DNA from: SIG622 sp045652245
GTDB lineage: Bacteria; Bacillota; Clostridia; Oscillospirales; CAG-382
DNA: 64,000 nucleotides
Direction: 5' to 3'
NCBI GenBank assembly: GCA_045652245.1
Contig: JAZRTY010000039.1
Location: forward strand, 1 to 64,000
Part shown: positions 43,059-51,877 of the stretch, in pieces
Layout: the number at the start of each line of letters is the position of its first letter
Position numbering within the stretch: position 1 is the first letter of the stretch
Made by a program: the position numbers and the translations under genes
Notes under the pieces: generated by a model
Databases searched by the model: none
What the model saw: only the letters and a program-made list of their open reading frames with translations
What the model was told of the DNA's origin: nothing

Positions 43059-43178
43059 AGCCTTCTCCTTGAGGAGAAGGTGGGTTTTGCGAAGCAAAAC
43101 TCGGATGAGGCGGAACATTAAAGGTGAAATAACCCCTCATCAGTCACTCCGTGACAGCTTCCCCCAAAGGGGAAGCCT
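43059..43178 (+). repeat. Palindromic repeat pair between mreB and guaB
   Basis: Unit 1 is CCTTCTCC-TTGA-GGAGAAGG, then GTTTTGC-GAA-GCAAAAC, ending CTCGGATGAGG. After a 22-base spacer, unit 2 starts CCTCATCAGTC, then GTCAC-TCC-GTGAC and CTTCCCC-CAAA-GGGGAAG. The GATGAGG end of unit 1 pairs with the CCTCATC start of unit 2, closing the whole element. Confidence 0.8.
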
Positions 43179-43242
43179 GCAAAAAACGACCTGTTATACG
43201 GGTGGGCATTTACGGTTTTTAGAAAAATATTTTCAAAACATC

Positions 43243-43271
43243 TTTACTTCTTTAAAAAAGTGTGTTATAAT
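43243..43271 (+). promoter_or_regulatory. Probable promoter of guaB
   Basis: TTTACT (43243-43248), 17-base spacer, TATAAT (43266-43271). The leader to the guaB ATG is about 37 bases and ends with AAGGAGAACAGAAA. No purine riboswitch signature was seen. Confidence 0.6.
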
Positions 43272-43313
43272 TATGATGTATAACAATATTTTAATAATCA
43301 AGGAGAACAGAAA

Positions 43314-44816
43314 ATGGCTTACTACTATCCAGAACCGTCAAGAACCTTTAGTGAATATCTTTTAATACCCGGATATTCAGATGCAAATTGTATTCCTGCA
43401 AATGTCAGCCTGAAAACACCACTTGTTAAATTCCGTAAGGGCGAAGAGCCGGAATTGTCAATGAATATTCCGCTTGTTTCAGCTATCATGCAGTCGGTTT
43501 CGGATGACAAGATGGCTATTGCACTTGCTAAAGAGGGTGGCGTTTCCTTTATATATGGCTCGCAGACAATTGAACAGGAAGCTGAAATGGTAAGACGTGT
43601 TAAGAATTATAAAGCAGGCTTTGTTACTTCCGATTCAAATATAGCTCCCGATGCAACTTTAGCAGATGTAATTGAGCTTAAAGAGCGCCTTGGTCACTCA
43701 ACAATTGCAGTAACTGAGGACGGAACGCCTAACGGAAAGCTTCTCGGTATCGTTACCGGACGTGATTACAGAATCAGCCGTATGTCAATGGACGAAAAGG
43801 TACATACCTTTATGACTCCCCTTAGTAAGCTCATCACAGCTCCCGAGGGAACAACCCTTAAGGAGTGTAACAACATAATCTGGGATAACAAATTAAATTC
43901 CCTTCCGATTGTTGATGCAAATGGAAAGCTCCTTTACTTCGTTTTCCGTAAGGACTACGACCAGCACAAGGAAAATCCTCACGAATTACTTGACAAAGAT
44001 AAGAGATATGTTGTTGGTGCAGGTGTAAATACCCGTGACTATGAAGAAAGAATCCCTGCTCTTATAGAGGCAGGCGCAGATGTTCTTTGTATTGACTCAA
44101 GCGAAGGCTTTACCGAGTGGCAGGCGAGAACTATTGCATTTGTTCGTGAAAAATACGGTGATACAGTAAAAATCGGTGCAGGCAACGTTGTTGACGCAGA
44201 GGGCTTCAGATTCTTAGCTGATGCAGGTGCTGACTTTATTAAAATCGGTATCGGTGGTGGCTCTATCTGTATTACCCGTGAAACAAAGGGCATAGGCAGA
44301 GGACAGGCAACTGCAGTAATTGACGTAGCACAGGCAAGAGACGAATACTTCAAGGAAACAGGAGTTTATATTCCGATTTGTTCCGACGGTGGAATCGTTC
44401 ACGACTATCATATCACACTTGCACTTGCTATGGGCTGTGATTTCTGTATGCTCGGCAGATACTTCTCACGTTTTGATGAGTCTCCTACAAATAAGATTAT
44501 GATTAACGGAAATTATATGAAGGAATACTGGGGCGAAGGAAGTGCAAGAGCACGTAACTGGCAGAGATACGACCTCGGGGGTGCAGCAAAGCTCTCCTTT
44601 GTTGAGGGTGTTGACTGCTACGTTCCGTATGCAGGTCCGCTTCATGATAACCTTGCAATTACTCTTGCAAAGGTGCGTTCGACTATGTGTAACTGTGGCG
44701 CACTTTCAATTGAAGAGCTCCAGAAGAAAGCAAAGCTCACACTTGTAAGCTCTGTTTCGATTGTCGAGGGCGGTGCTCACGACGTACTCGTAAAAGACCA
44801 GACTCAAGGACGATAA
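43314..44816 (+). CDS. guaB: Inosine-5'-monophosphate dehydrogenase, trichomonad-like type
   Basis: Oxidises IMP to XMP with NAD+, the rate-limiting step to GMP. 500 residues. The catalytic loop GIGGGSICITRE has Cys319, and the mobile flap ARNWQRYDLGG has Arg418 and Tyr419. These are the same numbers as in the structurally studied Tritrichomonas foetus enzyme, which from memory aligns without net gaps (for example TINEYLLIPG-like start, NIPLVSAIMQSVS, STMCNCGA, SSVSIVEGGAHDV). A CBS pair sits about 105-225. This is a divergent IMPDH subfamily compared with Bacillus GuaB. Preceded and followed by palindromic repeats. Confidence 0.95.
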   Translation: MAYYYPEPSRTFSEYLLIPGYSDANCIPANVSLKTPLVKFRKGEEPELSMNIPLVSAIMQSVSDDKMAIALAKEGGVSFIYGSQTIEQEAEMVRRVKNYKAGFVTSDSNIAPDATLADVIELKERLGHSTIAVTEDGTPNGKLLGIVTGRDYRISRMSMDEKVHTFMTPLSKLITAPEGTTLKECNNIIWDNKLNSLPIVDANGKLLYFVFRKDYDQHKENPHELLDKDKRYVVGAGVNTRDYEERIPALIEAGADVLCIDSSEGFTEWQARTIAFVREKYGDTVKIGAGNVVDAEGFRFLADAGADFIKIGIGGGSICITRETKGIGRGQATAVIDVAQARDEYFKETGVYIPICSDGGIVHDYHITLALAMGCDFCMLGRYFSRFDESPTNKIMINGNYMKEYWGEGSARARNWQRYDLGGAAKLSFVEGVDCYVPYAGPLHDNLAITLAKVRSTMCNCGALSIEELQKKAKLTLVSSVSIVEGGAHDVLVKDQTQGR

Positions 44817-44820
44817 TATT

Positions 44821-44960
44821 ATGGGGGCTTCTCGCCCCATACCCCTTTTCGCAGGGCTCCTCGCCCTGCACCTCGGTCGCTTTTTGAAAAATGCGACGCA
44901 AAAACTTTAACACTTTACGCCGAACTGTTCTGCTTCGCAAAACAGTCCGGCGGGAATACA
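44821..44960 (+). terminator. Three-hairpin post-stop element downstream of guaB
   Basis: H1 is ATGGGGGCTTCTCGCCCCAT and is doubled by a second similar hairpin GCAGGGCTCCTCGCCCTGC. H2 is GTCGCTTTTTGAAAAATGCGAC with one changed pair. The linker is GCAAAAACTTTAACACTTTA. H3 is CGCCGAACT / AGTCCGGCG with an inner TGCTTCGCA. No long T run follows. Confidence 0.72.
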
Positions 44961-44963
44961 AAA

Positions 44964-45080
44964 AGCCTTCCCCCTCGGGGGAAGGTGGGTTTGCGTAAGC
45001 AAACTCGGATGAGGGGACATTAACGGCGAAATAACCCCTCATCAGTCACTCCGTGACAGCTTCCCCCCAAGGGGAAGCCT
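44964..45080 (+). repeat. Palindromic repeat pair downstream of guaB
   Basis: Same design as 43059-43178: CCTTCCCC-CTC-GGGGGAAGG, GTTTGC-GTAA-GCAAAC, CTCGGATGAGG, a spacer of about 21 bases, then CCCCTCATCAGTCACTCCGTGAC and CTTCCCC-CCAA-GGGGAAG. Confidence 0.8.
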
Positions 45081-45411
45081 TCAAAAATCCTTTCCCTTGA
45101 CTTGGGCTCTTTTTGATTACTTTTTCCAGCTCTAAGGTGGGAAAAAGTAATTAGGGGTTTCAGGGGGTGAAACCCCATGAATTCTCGTAAAAAGTGGGAT
45201 TCTAGGGGGATGAAATCCTCTGGTAATAAACGATTTGTTATTTCAAAACGGGCGACTAATAGTCGCCCCTACGAATACGAACCGGACAGATGTGAAATCT
45301 GTTTGTATGTTTCGGGAAATTTCTTATAAAAAATAAAAACACATTAAATCTCAGGGCTTAACGAAATAAAGTTGAGCCCTGAAAAAATAAATAAAGAGAG
45401 GAGGCTCGTTT
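45081..45411 (+). repeat. Cluster of further inverted repeats before recD2
   Basis: Contains GATTACTTTTTCC / GGAAAAAGTAATT (about 45116-45160), GGGGTTTCAGGGGGTGAAACCCC (about 45154-45177), GGGCGACTAATAGTCGCCC (about 45249-45267), and TTCAGGGCTCAA-type pairs around 45352-45382 (AGGGCTTAACGAAATAAAGTTGAGCCCT). No gene is supported. These look like unrelated miniature palindromes accumulated in one gap. Confidence 0.55.
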
Positions 45412-47628
45412 TTGGCAGAAAAATTTGATACTGTAAAGGGCGAAGTACAGGACGTTACCTACACTAACGAAATAAACGGCTATACCGTCTGTGTTATAGA
45501 TTACGAGGATGAGCTTCTGACTCTTGTTGGTACTATGCCGTTTATAAATGTCGGCGAAACTATAAATGCCGTCGGGAAATTTACCATTCACCCTACCTTT
45601 GGACGTCAATTTCGTGTTGAGCATTATGAAAAAGAGCTTCCGACAAGCGAGGAATCAATTATTGCGTATCTTTCTTCGGGGGCTATAAAGGGCATAGGTC
45701 CTGTTATTGCAAGAAGAATTGTTGCAAAATATGGGAGTGATTCGCTGGACGTTCTTGAAAACCACAGCGAATATCTTTCAGATATAAACGGAATATCAAA
45801 AAAGAAAGCCCGTGAAATCGGGGAATCTTACGCCGGTCAGTTCGGCATGCGGAATGTTATGATGTACTTTAACGGAATTTTGACTACAAGTGTTGCAATG
45901 AAGGTTTATAAAAGATACGGAGATGCAGCAGTTGATATAGTTAAGAGAAATCCGTATGTTCTGTGCGAGAATATAAGTGGAGTCGGCTTTGAAAGAGCAG
46001 ATGCCGTAGCACGCAAGCTCGGTGTTGACGAGCATTCGCATTTCCGTATTGAATCGGGAATGAAATATATACTTAAAATGAATCTTTTACGCAACGGAAA
46101 CTGCTATATGCCACAGGAGTTGCTCCTTTCCGAGACGACCACCCTGCTCGGCGTTACACACGAGGAAGCACAGAACGCACTTCGTGCGATTATCTCTCTC
46201 GGACAGGCTATTGCGGTAAAGTACGGTGATACACTTGCAATTTATATAGACTACGCATATAATGCCGAGAAATTCTGCGCCGAAAGACTCAAAATGCTCT
46301 CGGATGTTTCGGTAAATATACCCGTAAAACGGGCGAACGATTATATAGATACAGCACAAGCAGAAATGGACCTTGTTTTTGCGCCACTTCAGCGCAAGGC
46401 GATAAAGGCTGCAGTAGATAACGGTATGCTGATAATTACGGGTGGCCCCGGCACCGGAAAAACTACAGTTATCCGTGCAATTCTCAAAATTTTTGATGCC
46501 TTTGGGATTGACACACTTCTGGCAGCCCCCACAGGCAGAGCTGCCAAGAGAATGACACACGCTACCGGCAGAGAAGCACGTACAATTCACAGGCTTCTTG
46601 AGAGCGGCTACGGTGATGACGATAATCCAAGTATTACAACCTTTGCAAAGGACGAGGATAATCCACTTGACTGTCAAGCACTGATAGTAGATGAAATCTC
46701 AATGTGTGATATTTTTCTGCTGTCGTCGCTTCTTTCTGCCATAAGGCCCGGAACAAAGCTCATCTTTATCGGGGACAGCGACCAGCTGCCACCTGTGGGA
46801 GCCGGAGATACACTTCGTGATATGATAAAAAGCGAAGTGATACCAACCGTTCGTCTTGATGAGGTTTTCCGTCAGAGTGAGGGAAGTGGAATTGTTATTG
46901 CCGCACACAAAATAAATAAGGGAGAAATCCCGGCTACCGACAACAAAAGCGACGATTTCTTTTTCATGAAAAGAACGTCTCCGAAGGATGTAACAGAGCT
47001 TATTTGTTCTCTTGCGTCCGACAGACTCGTAAACGCATATAATTACAATCCGGTCGAGGATATTCAGATTATAACTCCGTCAAGAAAAGGAATTACAGGA
47101 ACGGTAAATCTCAACGCAATACTTCAGAGTGTTCTCAATCCACAGAGCCTTTCAAAAACCGAACGCAAAGTCGGCGAAATTATATACCGTGAGGGAGATA
47201 AGGTAATGCAGATAAAAAACAATTACCTGCAGGAATGGAAGTATGACGACGGACGAAGCGGCGACGGAGTCTTTAACGGCGAAATAGGGACTATTGAGAG
47301 TATAAACAATTACGAAGAAAAGTTCAGTGTAAATTTTGACGGACGGCACGTCATATACGATATGGCGCAATTTGATGAGATAGAGCACGCATATGCCGTA
47401 ACGGTACACAAAAGCCAGGGAAGCGAATATCCGTGTGTTATAATTCCTCTTTTTGACGCACCTCCCGGACTTCTTACGAGAAATATGCTCTATACTGCCG
47501 TAACACGTGCGCAAAGACAGGTAATTCTTGTAGGCAAAACCGAGGTTATGACAGAGATGATAAACAACAACCGTCAGATAAAGAGACACACAGGACTTTG
47601 TTCAATGCTCAAAAAAGAAGATAACTGA
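45412..47628 (+). CDS. recD2: ATP-dependent RecD2-type DNA helicase
   Basis: 5'-3' superfamily 1B helicase of the stand-alone RecD2 class found without RecBC. 738 residues. N-terminal OB-like and helix-hairpin-helix region (about 1-190, with GAIKGIGPVIARRIV and INGISKKKAREI). Walker A is GGPGTGKTT at 344-352, Walker B is LIVDEISM, and the C-terminal SF1 motif is YAVTVHKSQGSEYP. The start is TTG at 45412, seven bases after AGAGGAGG. dut follows after 13 bases, so the two form an operon for DNA repair and nucleotide hygiene. Confidence 0.95.
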   Translation: MAEKFDTVKGEVQDVTYTNEINGYTVCVIDYEDELLTLVGTMPFINVGETINAVGKFTIHPTFGRQFRVEHYEKELPTSEESIIAYLSSGAIKGIGPVIARRIVAKYGSDSLDVLENHSEYLSDINGISKKKAREIGESYAGQFGMRNVMMYFNGILTTSVAMKVYKRYGDAAVDIVKRNPYVLCENISGVGFERADAVARKLGVDEHSHFRIESGMKYILKMNLLRNGNCYMPQELLLSETTTLLGVTHEEAQNALRAIISLGQAIAVKYGDTLAIYIDYAYNAEKFCAERLKMLSDVSVNIPVKRANDYIDTAQAEMDLVFAPLQRKAIKAAVDNGMLIITGGPGTGKTTVIRAILKIFDAFGIDTLLAAPTGRAAKRMTHATGREARTIHRLLESGYGDDDNPSITTFAKDEDNPLDCQALIVDEISMCDIFLLSSLLSAIRPGTKLIFIGDSDQLPPVGAGDTLRDMIKSEVIPTVRLDEVFRQSEGSGIVIAAHKINKGEIPATDNKSDDFFFMKRTSPKDVTELICSLASDRLVNAYNYNPVEDIQIITPSRKGITGTVNLNAILQSVLNPQSLSKTERKVGEIIYREGDKVMQIKNNYLQEWKYDDGRSGDGVFNGEIGTIESINNYEEKFSVNFDGRHVIYDMAQFDEIEHAYAVTVHKSQGSEYPCVIIPLFDAPPGLLTRNMLYTAVTRAQRQVILVGKTEVMTEMINNNRQIKRHTGLCSMLKKEDN

Positions 47629-47641
47629 AAGGAGATAAATT

Positions 47642-48082
47642 ATGAAAATCGAAATTACAAAGCTATGTGAAAACGCAATTATTCCAAAAAGAGGCTCGGA
47701 CAAAGCAGCAGGCTATGACCTTTATGCTTGCCTTGAATGTGATAGTGTAGAAATCGCACCTCACACTACCGTAAAAATCGGAACAGGACTTGCAATTGCT
47801 GTTCCCGACGGATATTTCGGTGCAGTTTTTGCAAGAAGCGGACTTGCAGCAAAGGAAGGACTCAGACCTGCAAACTGCGTAGGCGTTTGCGACAGCGACT
47901 ACCGTGGTGAGTATATTGTGGCACTTCACAACGATAGCGACGAGATAAGAACTGTAAAGAACGGTGACAGAATTGCTCAGCTTGTTGTTATGCCTTTTCT
48001 TGAGGTTGAATTTTCCGAGGTTAATGCCCTTTCCGAAACAGAACGTGGCGCCGGTGGGTTTGGAAGTACAGGAAAACAATAA
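47642..48082 (+). CDS. dut: dUTP diphosphatase
   Basis: Hydrolyses dUTP to dUMP, keeping uracil out of DNA. Trimeric dUTPase of 146 residues with the five motifs: AAGYDLYA, FARSGLA, VGVCDSDYRGE, GDRIAQLV, and the C-terminal ERGAGGFGSTGKQ arm. AAAGGAGATAAAT precedes the start. Confidence 0.97.
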   Translation: MKIEITKLCENAIIPKRGSDKAAGYDLYACLECDSVEIAPHTTVKIGTGLAIAVPDGYFGAVFARSGLAAKEGLRPANCVGVCDSDYRGEYIVALHNDSDEIRTVKNGDRIAQLVVMPFLEVEFSEVNALSETERGAGGFGSTGKQ

Positions 48083-48086
48083 AAAA

Positions 48087-48296
48087 GCCTTCCCCTTGAG
48101 GGGTAACGAAGTGGCGACGAGGTAGTGAATGACAGCCCGGTGCGGCTGTCAGAGCCGAGTCGGACCGAGCCGCAGCGAGACAGGTGGGTTTTGCGAAGCA
48201 AAACTCGGATGAGGTGGAAATTGTGTTGTGTGAAATATTAGAATAAACACCTCATCAGTCTCGCCTTGCTCGACAGCTTCCCCTCAAGGGGAAGCC
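48087..48296 (+). repeat. Palindromic repeat pair with a nested insertion, between dut and the MFS gene
   Basis: Unit 1 begins AGCCTTCCCCTTGAGGGG but is interrupted at 48104 by about 78 bases (to 48181) before continuing GGTGGGTTTTGCGAAGCAAAACTCGGATGAGG (48183-48214). Unit 2 is CACCTCATCAGTC ... GACAGCTTCCCCTCAAGGGGAAGCC, ending at 48296. The insert carries its own palindromes, TGACAGCC-CGGTGC-GGCTGTCA. On the minus strand, unit 2 encodes the last residues and stop of the MFS protein. Confidence 0.78.
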
Positions 48297-49558
48297 TTTT
48301 TATTTTTCTTCTTCACAACCGAAAATACAACAAGTGTCACAATCATAAGAATCGGAAAGGCTGCCGCAGCCATAAGACCACACTTGAGGCAAACGAGATT
48401 TACGTCAAGTCCGGAGAATATCGGATATGCAGAAACACTTTCAATGTTTACGGCATTTGATACAATTCCCGTGAAATACGGTCCGAGCGAACAGCCAAGG
48501 TCACCGAATATCGCAAGAAGCCCGAAAAGTGCCGTACCACCAAGAGGAAATTCACGTGCAGACAGGCTAAGTACTCCCGGCCACATAAGACTTACCGAAA
48601 AGCCACAGAGCGAACAGCCCATAAGAGCTACAACAGGACTTTTTGAGATGGTTATCATAGCATATGAGACAAGGCAGAGTACAGCACATACCAGAAGTCC
48701 GTGTGCTATTTTGAAACGAGAGCCGAAAACTCCGTAAAGTATTCTTCCGATTCCCATAAAGAAGGCAAAAGCACACGGACCGAGCAGGTCTCCTGCGACC
48801 TTTGAAATTCCGAGTCCTTTTTCTGCAAGCATTGATGCCCATTGAGCTACTGCAAGCTCTGCTGCTCCTCCACAGACCATAAGTATTGCTCCGAGAAGGA
48901 AGAATTTTGAAAAGACTATTTTTTTAATAGGTGTTCTTCTTTCCCCACTTACAAAGACAGGGAACGGAACCTTTAAAAAGAGCAGAGCGTTAATAAGTGG
49001 CACGAGCGACCACAAAACCGGGATAAGATACCATATACTGTTGCCTATAAAATATAAAAGGAGAGTTGACAGAAGAACTACCGACACCTGCCCCCAGCAG
49101 TAAAAGGAATGCAGAAAAATCATAGCTGCAGCCTTGGCGCCATTCTTTGAGCTTTCTGATTCTTCAATCGGTATTGCATCTATAATCGGGCTTATTACTA
49201 CTTCGACAAGTCCACCGCCTACCGAGTAAAAGAAGGTTGCAATAATGAGTGCTGCATATGTATTCGGAATTACCATCGGAAGAAGTCCTAAAAAAGCAAG
49301 TCCCGTGAAGGAAAAAAGCTGCGACAGAATAGCACAACTCTTAACACTCAGCCTTGTCAGAAGCTTTACCGAAACCATATCTGTAAAAATCTGTATTATA
49401 AAGTTCAATAGCACCAGCGTTCCGAGCTTTGCATTGTCAATGCCGTATGCATCACTGAAGATTACAAAAAATATCGGGGCAATATTTATTACGATTGCCT
49501 GTACGACATAGCCGATATAGCAGGCAATTTTTGTGTGTTTAAAGGATGGCTTTAACAT
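48284..49558 (-). CDS. MFS transporter
   Basis: Twelve-helix major facilitator protein of about 424 residues, FucP-like in general pattern. IGYVVQAIVINIAPIFFVIFSDAYGI at helix 1 and the helix-4/5 region FFYSVGGGLVEVVISPIIDAIP are typical of sugar-permease-like members. The substrate is unknown. ATG at 49558, eight bases after the prmC stop, was preferred to an upstream codon at 49606 that would overlap prmC. The last codons (Lys-Ala-Ser-Pro-stop) are supplied by the palindromic repeat. Confidence 0.85.
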   Translation of the reverse strand: MLKPSFKHTKIACYIGYVVQAIVINIAPIFFVIFSDAYGIDNAKLGTLVLLNFIIQIFTDMVSVKLLTRLSVKSCAILSQLFSFTGLAFLGLLPMVIPNTYAALIIATFFYSVGGGLVEVVISPIIDAIPIEESESSKNGAKAAAMIFLHSFYCWGQVSVVLLSTLLLYFIGNSIWYLIPVLWSLVPLINALLFLKVPFPVFVSGERRTPIKKIVFSKFFLLGAILMVCGGAAELAVAQWASMLAEKGLGISKVAGDLLGPCAFAFFMGIGRILYGVFGSRFKIAHGLLVCAVLCLVSYAMITISKSPVVALMGCSLCGFSVSLMWPGVLSLSAREFPLGGTALFGLLAIFGDLGCSLGPYFTGIVSNAVNIESVSAYPIFSGLDVNLVCLKCGLMAAAAFPILMIVTLVVFSVVKKKNKKASP

Positions 49559-49565
49559 TTTTATC

Positions 49566-50411
49566 TCACTTTTCTTTTTTTCTTCCGAGAACAACTCTCT
49601 CGACACCGAAGATGTCTGTCAGCACCTCGGTTTCCATTTTGCGATATTTCAAGATTGCTTCAACCTGGCGTACCGTATCGTAGCCTGCTTCAAGAAGCAA
49701 AATGCCATCGTCCTCAAGAAATCTTGAGGAATAACGCTGTGCTATCATTTTATAGAATTCAAGTCCGTCGAAGCCTCCGTCAAAGGCAATTCTCGGCTCA
49801 TACTTCATTGTTTCCGAAAAATTATCCACATCCTTCGTTTTGACATAAGGGGGATTGGAAAGGATACAGTCGGGTATTTTTATCGGGATAAAGTCTTCAA
49901 GAGAGCAGTTTATAAGCTCAAGTCTTTTTTCTACCTTGTGATATTTTGCATTCTTTTCGGCGTAAGCAAGGGCGTCCTTTGAAATGTCAACTGCAGTTCC
50001 CGTCACGTCACTTCGGTTGTTGAGAATCGCAACAGAAATACAACCACTTCCCGTACACAAATCTATAAAATGCCCACCCTCGGGGATAAGGTTTATTGCT
50101 TTTTCAACAAGCAATTCTGTTTCGGGCCTCGGAATAAGGCACCCACTTCCACAGAACATACGAAGTCCGAAGAACTCCCATTCTCCGATAATATATTGAA
50201 GTGGCTCACACCTTTCACGACGTGCGATTGCTTCAGTTAACTTTTCAAGAGTTTCCTGTGGGATTATTTCGTGCCGTATTGCAAGTAAATGAGCCTTTGT
50301 GATTTTTGCAAAGTGGCAGATTAAAATTGATATTTCAAATTCGGGATTTTCTACATCCTTTATTGCCGATAATCTTTTCTTCGCTTCTGTTTTAAATTCG
50401 CTGTAAGTCAT
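49566..50411 (-). CDS. prmC: Peptide chain release factor N5-glutamine methyltransferase
   Basis: Methylates the GGQ glutamine of RF1 and RF2. 281 residues. N-terminal helical domain, then the AdoMet fold with FIDLCTGSGCISVAIL and the catalytic ILSNPPYVK motif (NPPY near residue 184). It sits between DUF1385 and the MFS gene; the DUF1385-prmC pairing is common in Firmicutes. prfA is not here. Confidence 0.95.
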   Translation of the reverse strand: MTYSEFKTEAKKRLSAIKDVENPEFEISILICHFAKITKAHLLAIRHEIIPQETLEKLTEAIARRERCEPLQYIIGEWEFFGLRMFCGSGCLIPRPETELLVEKAINLIPEGGHFIDLCTGSGCISVAILNNRSDVTGTAVDISKDALAYAEKNAKYHKVEKRLELINCSLEDFIPIKIPDCILSNPPYVKTKDVDNFSETMKYEPRIAFDGGFDGLEFYKMIAQRYSSRFLEDDGILLLEAGYDTVRQVEAILKYRKMETEVLTDIFGVERVVLGRKKEK

Positions 50412-50436
50412 TTTTCACCTGTGTAGTATTGCTGTG

Positions 50437-51441
50437 TCAGTTATCGCTGTTTTCTTCCGGTTTTGTTTCTTCTGAAATTTCTTCTTCCTTATAGATATCG
50501 GGAAGTGAAGCCTTAAGGGATGCTATTGCTACCTCTATCATATCGTCTGTCGGCTCCTTTGTGGTAATTCTCTGTACCCAAAGTCCCGGAGCTGAAATAA
50601 GTCTTACAAAGGCATTGTCGTGTTTGCCTGCATATCTTATAAATTCATAGCCGAGTCCTACGACAATCGGAAGTGTCAGAAACTTCATTACGACATAAAT
50701 TCCGTCCTTGAAGTTTGCAAAGGGAATTGAAATAAGAATACCGAGCACCATCATAACAACAAGGAAACTTGTTCCACATCTCGGGTGGAATCTTGATTGC
50801 TTTTTTACGTTTTCAACCGTCAATTCTTCATACGCCTCGTGGCAGAAAATAGACTTGTGTTCAGCACCGTGATACATAAAGGTGCGCTTCATATCGGGGA
50901 TAAGAGAAACAAGCTCTATATATAAAAGGAAAATAACAATTCGGAGTACTCCCTGAATGAAGCTTTTGAGAACTGCAAAGCCGTAGTTTGCCTCTACCAA
51001 AGCTGAGGAAACGAATATATTTGAAATGAGCTTCGGCAGGTACATAAACAGAAATACCGAAAGCACAACCCCCAGAATTGTTCCGATAAAGGAGGCAACC
51101 GTTGCAATACTCTTGCCGAATTTCTCAGTCAGCCACTTTTCAAACTTTGACTCCTCTTCCTCCTCAAGTCCGAGCATATCAACTGAACGATTGATTGTAT
51201 CAAAGCTCAATATCATAGAATCTATAAAGCCGACAATTCCACGAATAAAGGGGATTCTGAAAAACTTACTTTTTGCTGTCAAGGATTTGCTGTTTCTTAC
51301 GTCGGTTTTTATGTTTCCTTTTGTGTCACGGACAGAAATTGCAATTTTGTCCTTTGACTTCATCATAACGCCCTCAAGGACTGCCTGACCACCTGTTGTA
51401 CCGAGTCTTTCGTTTGGGCAAAGTTTATTTTTACAAGACAT
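50437..51441 (-). CDS. DUF1385 membrane protein (YqhQ-like)
   Basis: Conserved membrane protein of unknown biochemical role, 334 residues. Family hallmarks are GGQAVLEGVMMKS at the N-terminus, RGIVGFIDSM, and the central YHGAEHKSIFCHE with SRFHPRCGTSFLV, whose histidines, glutamate and cysteine look like a metal site. There are about four hydrophobic segments. 25 bases upstream of prmC, same operon. Confidence 0.9.
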   Translation of the reverse strand: MSCKNKLCPNERLGTTGGQAVLEGVMMKSKDKIAISVRDTKGNIKTDVRNSKSLTAKSKFFRIPFIRGIVGFIDSMILSFDTINRSVDMLGLEEEEESKFEKWLTEKFGKSIATVASFIGTILGVVLSVFLFMYLPKLISNIFVSSALVEANYGFAVLKSFIQGVLRIVIFLLYIELVSLIPDMKRTFMYHGAEHKSIFCHEAYEELTVENVKKQSRFHPRCGTSFLVVMMVLGILISIPFANFKDGIYVVMKFLTLPIVVGLGYEFIRYAGKHDNAFVRLISAPGLWVQRITTKEPTDDMIEVAIASLKASLPDIYKEEEISEETKPEENSDN

Positions 51442-51583
51442 AATTTTTTCCTTTCAGATAAATGGGTGAAACTACATATATATTATAATTATATTTTCCG
51501 ACTATTTCAACAACAAAGTATGAATTATCTATGTTTTTACACTTTTGAAACAACCTTTTCGGTAATGGGCAAAAAATCCCCCC

Positions 51584-51612
51584 TTGACAAAAGGTAAATG
51601 TGGTGCTATAAT
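51584..51612 (+). promoter_or_regulatory. Promoter of the T-box operon
   Basis: TTGACA (51584-51589), 17-base spacer, TATAAT (51607-51612). Bases 51442-51580 upstream hold the divergent DUF1385 gene's 5' region, with no other feature seen. Confidence 0.85.
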
Positions 51613-51619
51613 ATATGTA

Positions 51620-51865
51620 GATTTTAAAAGGCTATGAGAAAGACACGAAAATACAAGGGCGCTTTACAGAGAGTATGCTATTTCGGTGTAAGGTATACAG
51701 GCAGTCGGTATTTTTACCACTTTTGAGCTTTCGGGGGTAGCAACCCGAACGCAGATGCTGCGTTATGGCAAAATGAGGTATATTCTTTCGTGAATATATG
51801 AACTCGGGTGGAAACACGGTTAATACTGTCCCGTCGGTGAGAAATCTCCGACGGGATATTTTTAT
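51620..51865 (+). promoter_or_regulatory. T-box leader, probably tRNA-Thr responsive
   Basis: Stem I marks are present: ACAGAGAG near 51666-51673, the apical CGGTGTAAG near 51684, and an ACC triplet at 51716-51718 as candidate specifier codon. The antiterminator T-box sequence CGGGTGGAAACACGG (about 51804-51819) follows, then a terminator. Uncharged tRNA-Thr should permit read-through. The specifier is inferred from thrS downstream and should be checked by covariance model. Confidence 0.92.
51829..51863 (+). terminator. T-box terminator
   Basis: CCCGTCGG (51830-51837) pairs with CCGACGGG (51848-51855), followed by ATATTTTTA, directly after the T-box sequence. Confidence 0.9.
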
Positions 51866-51877
51866 ATAGGTGACAAA

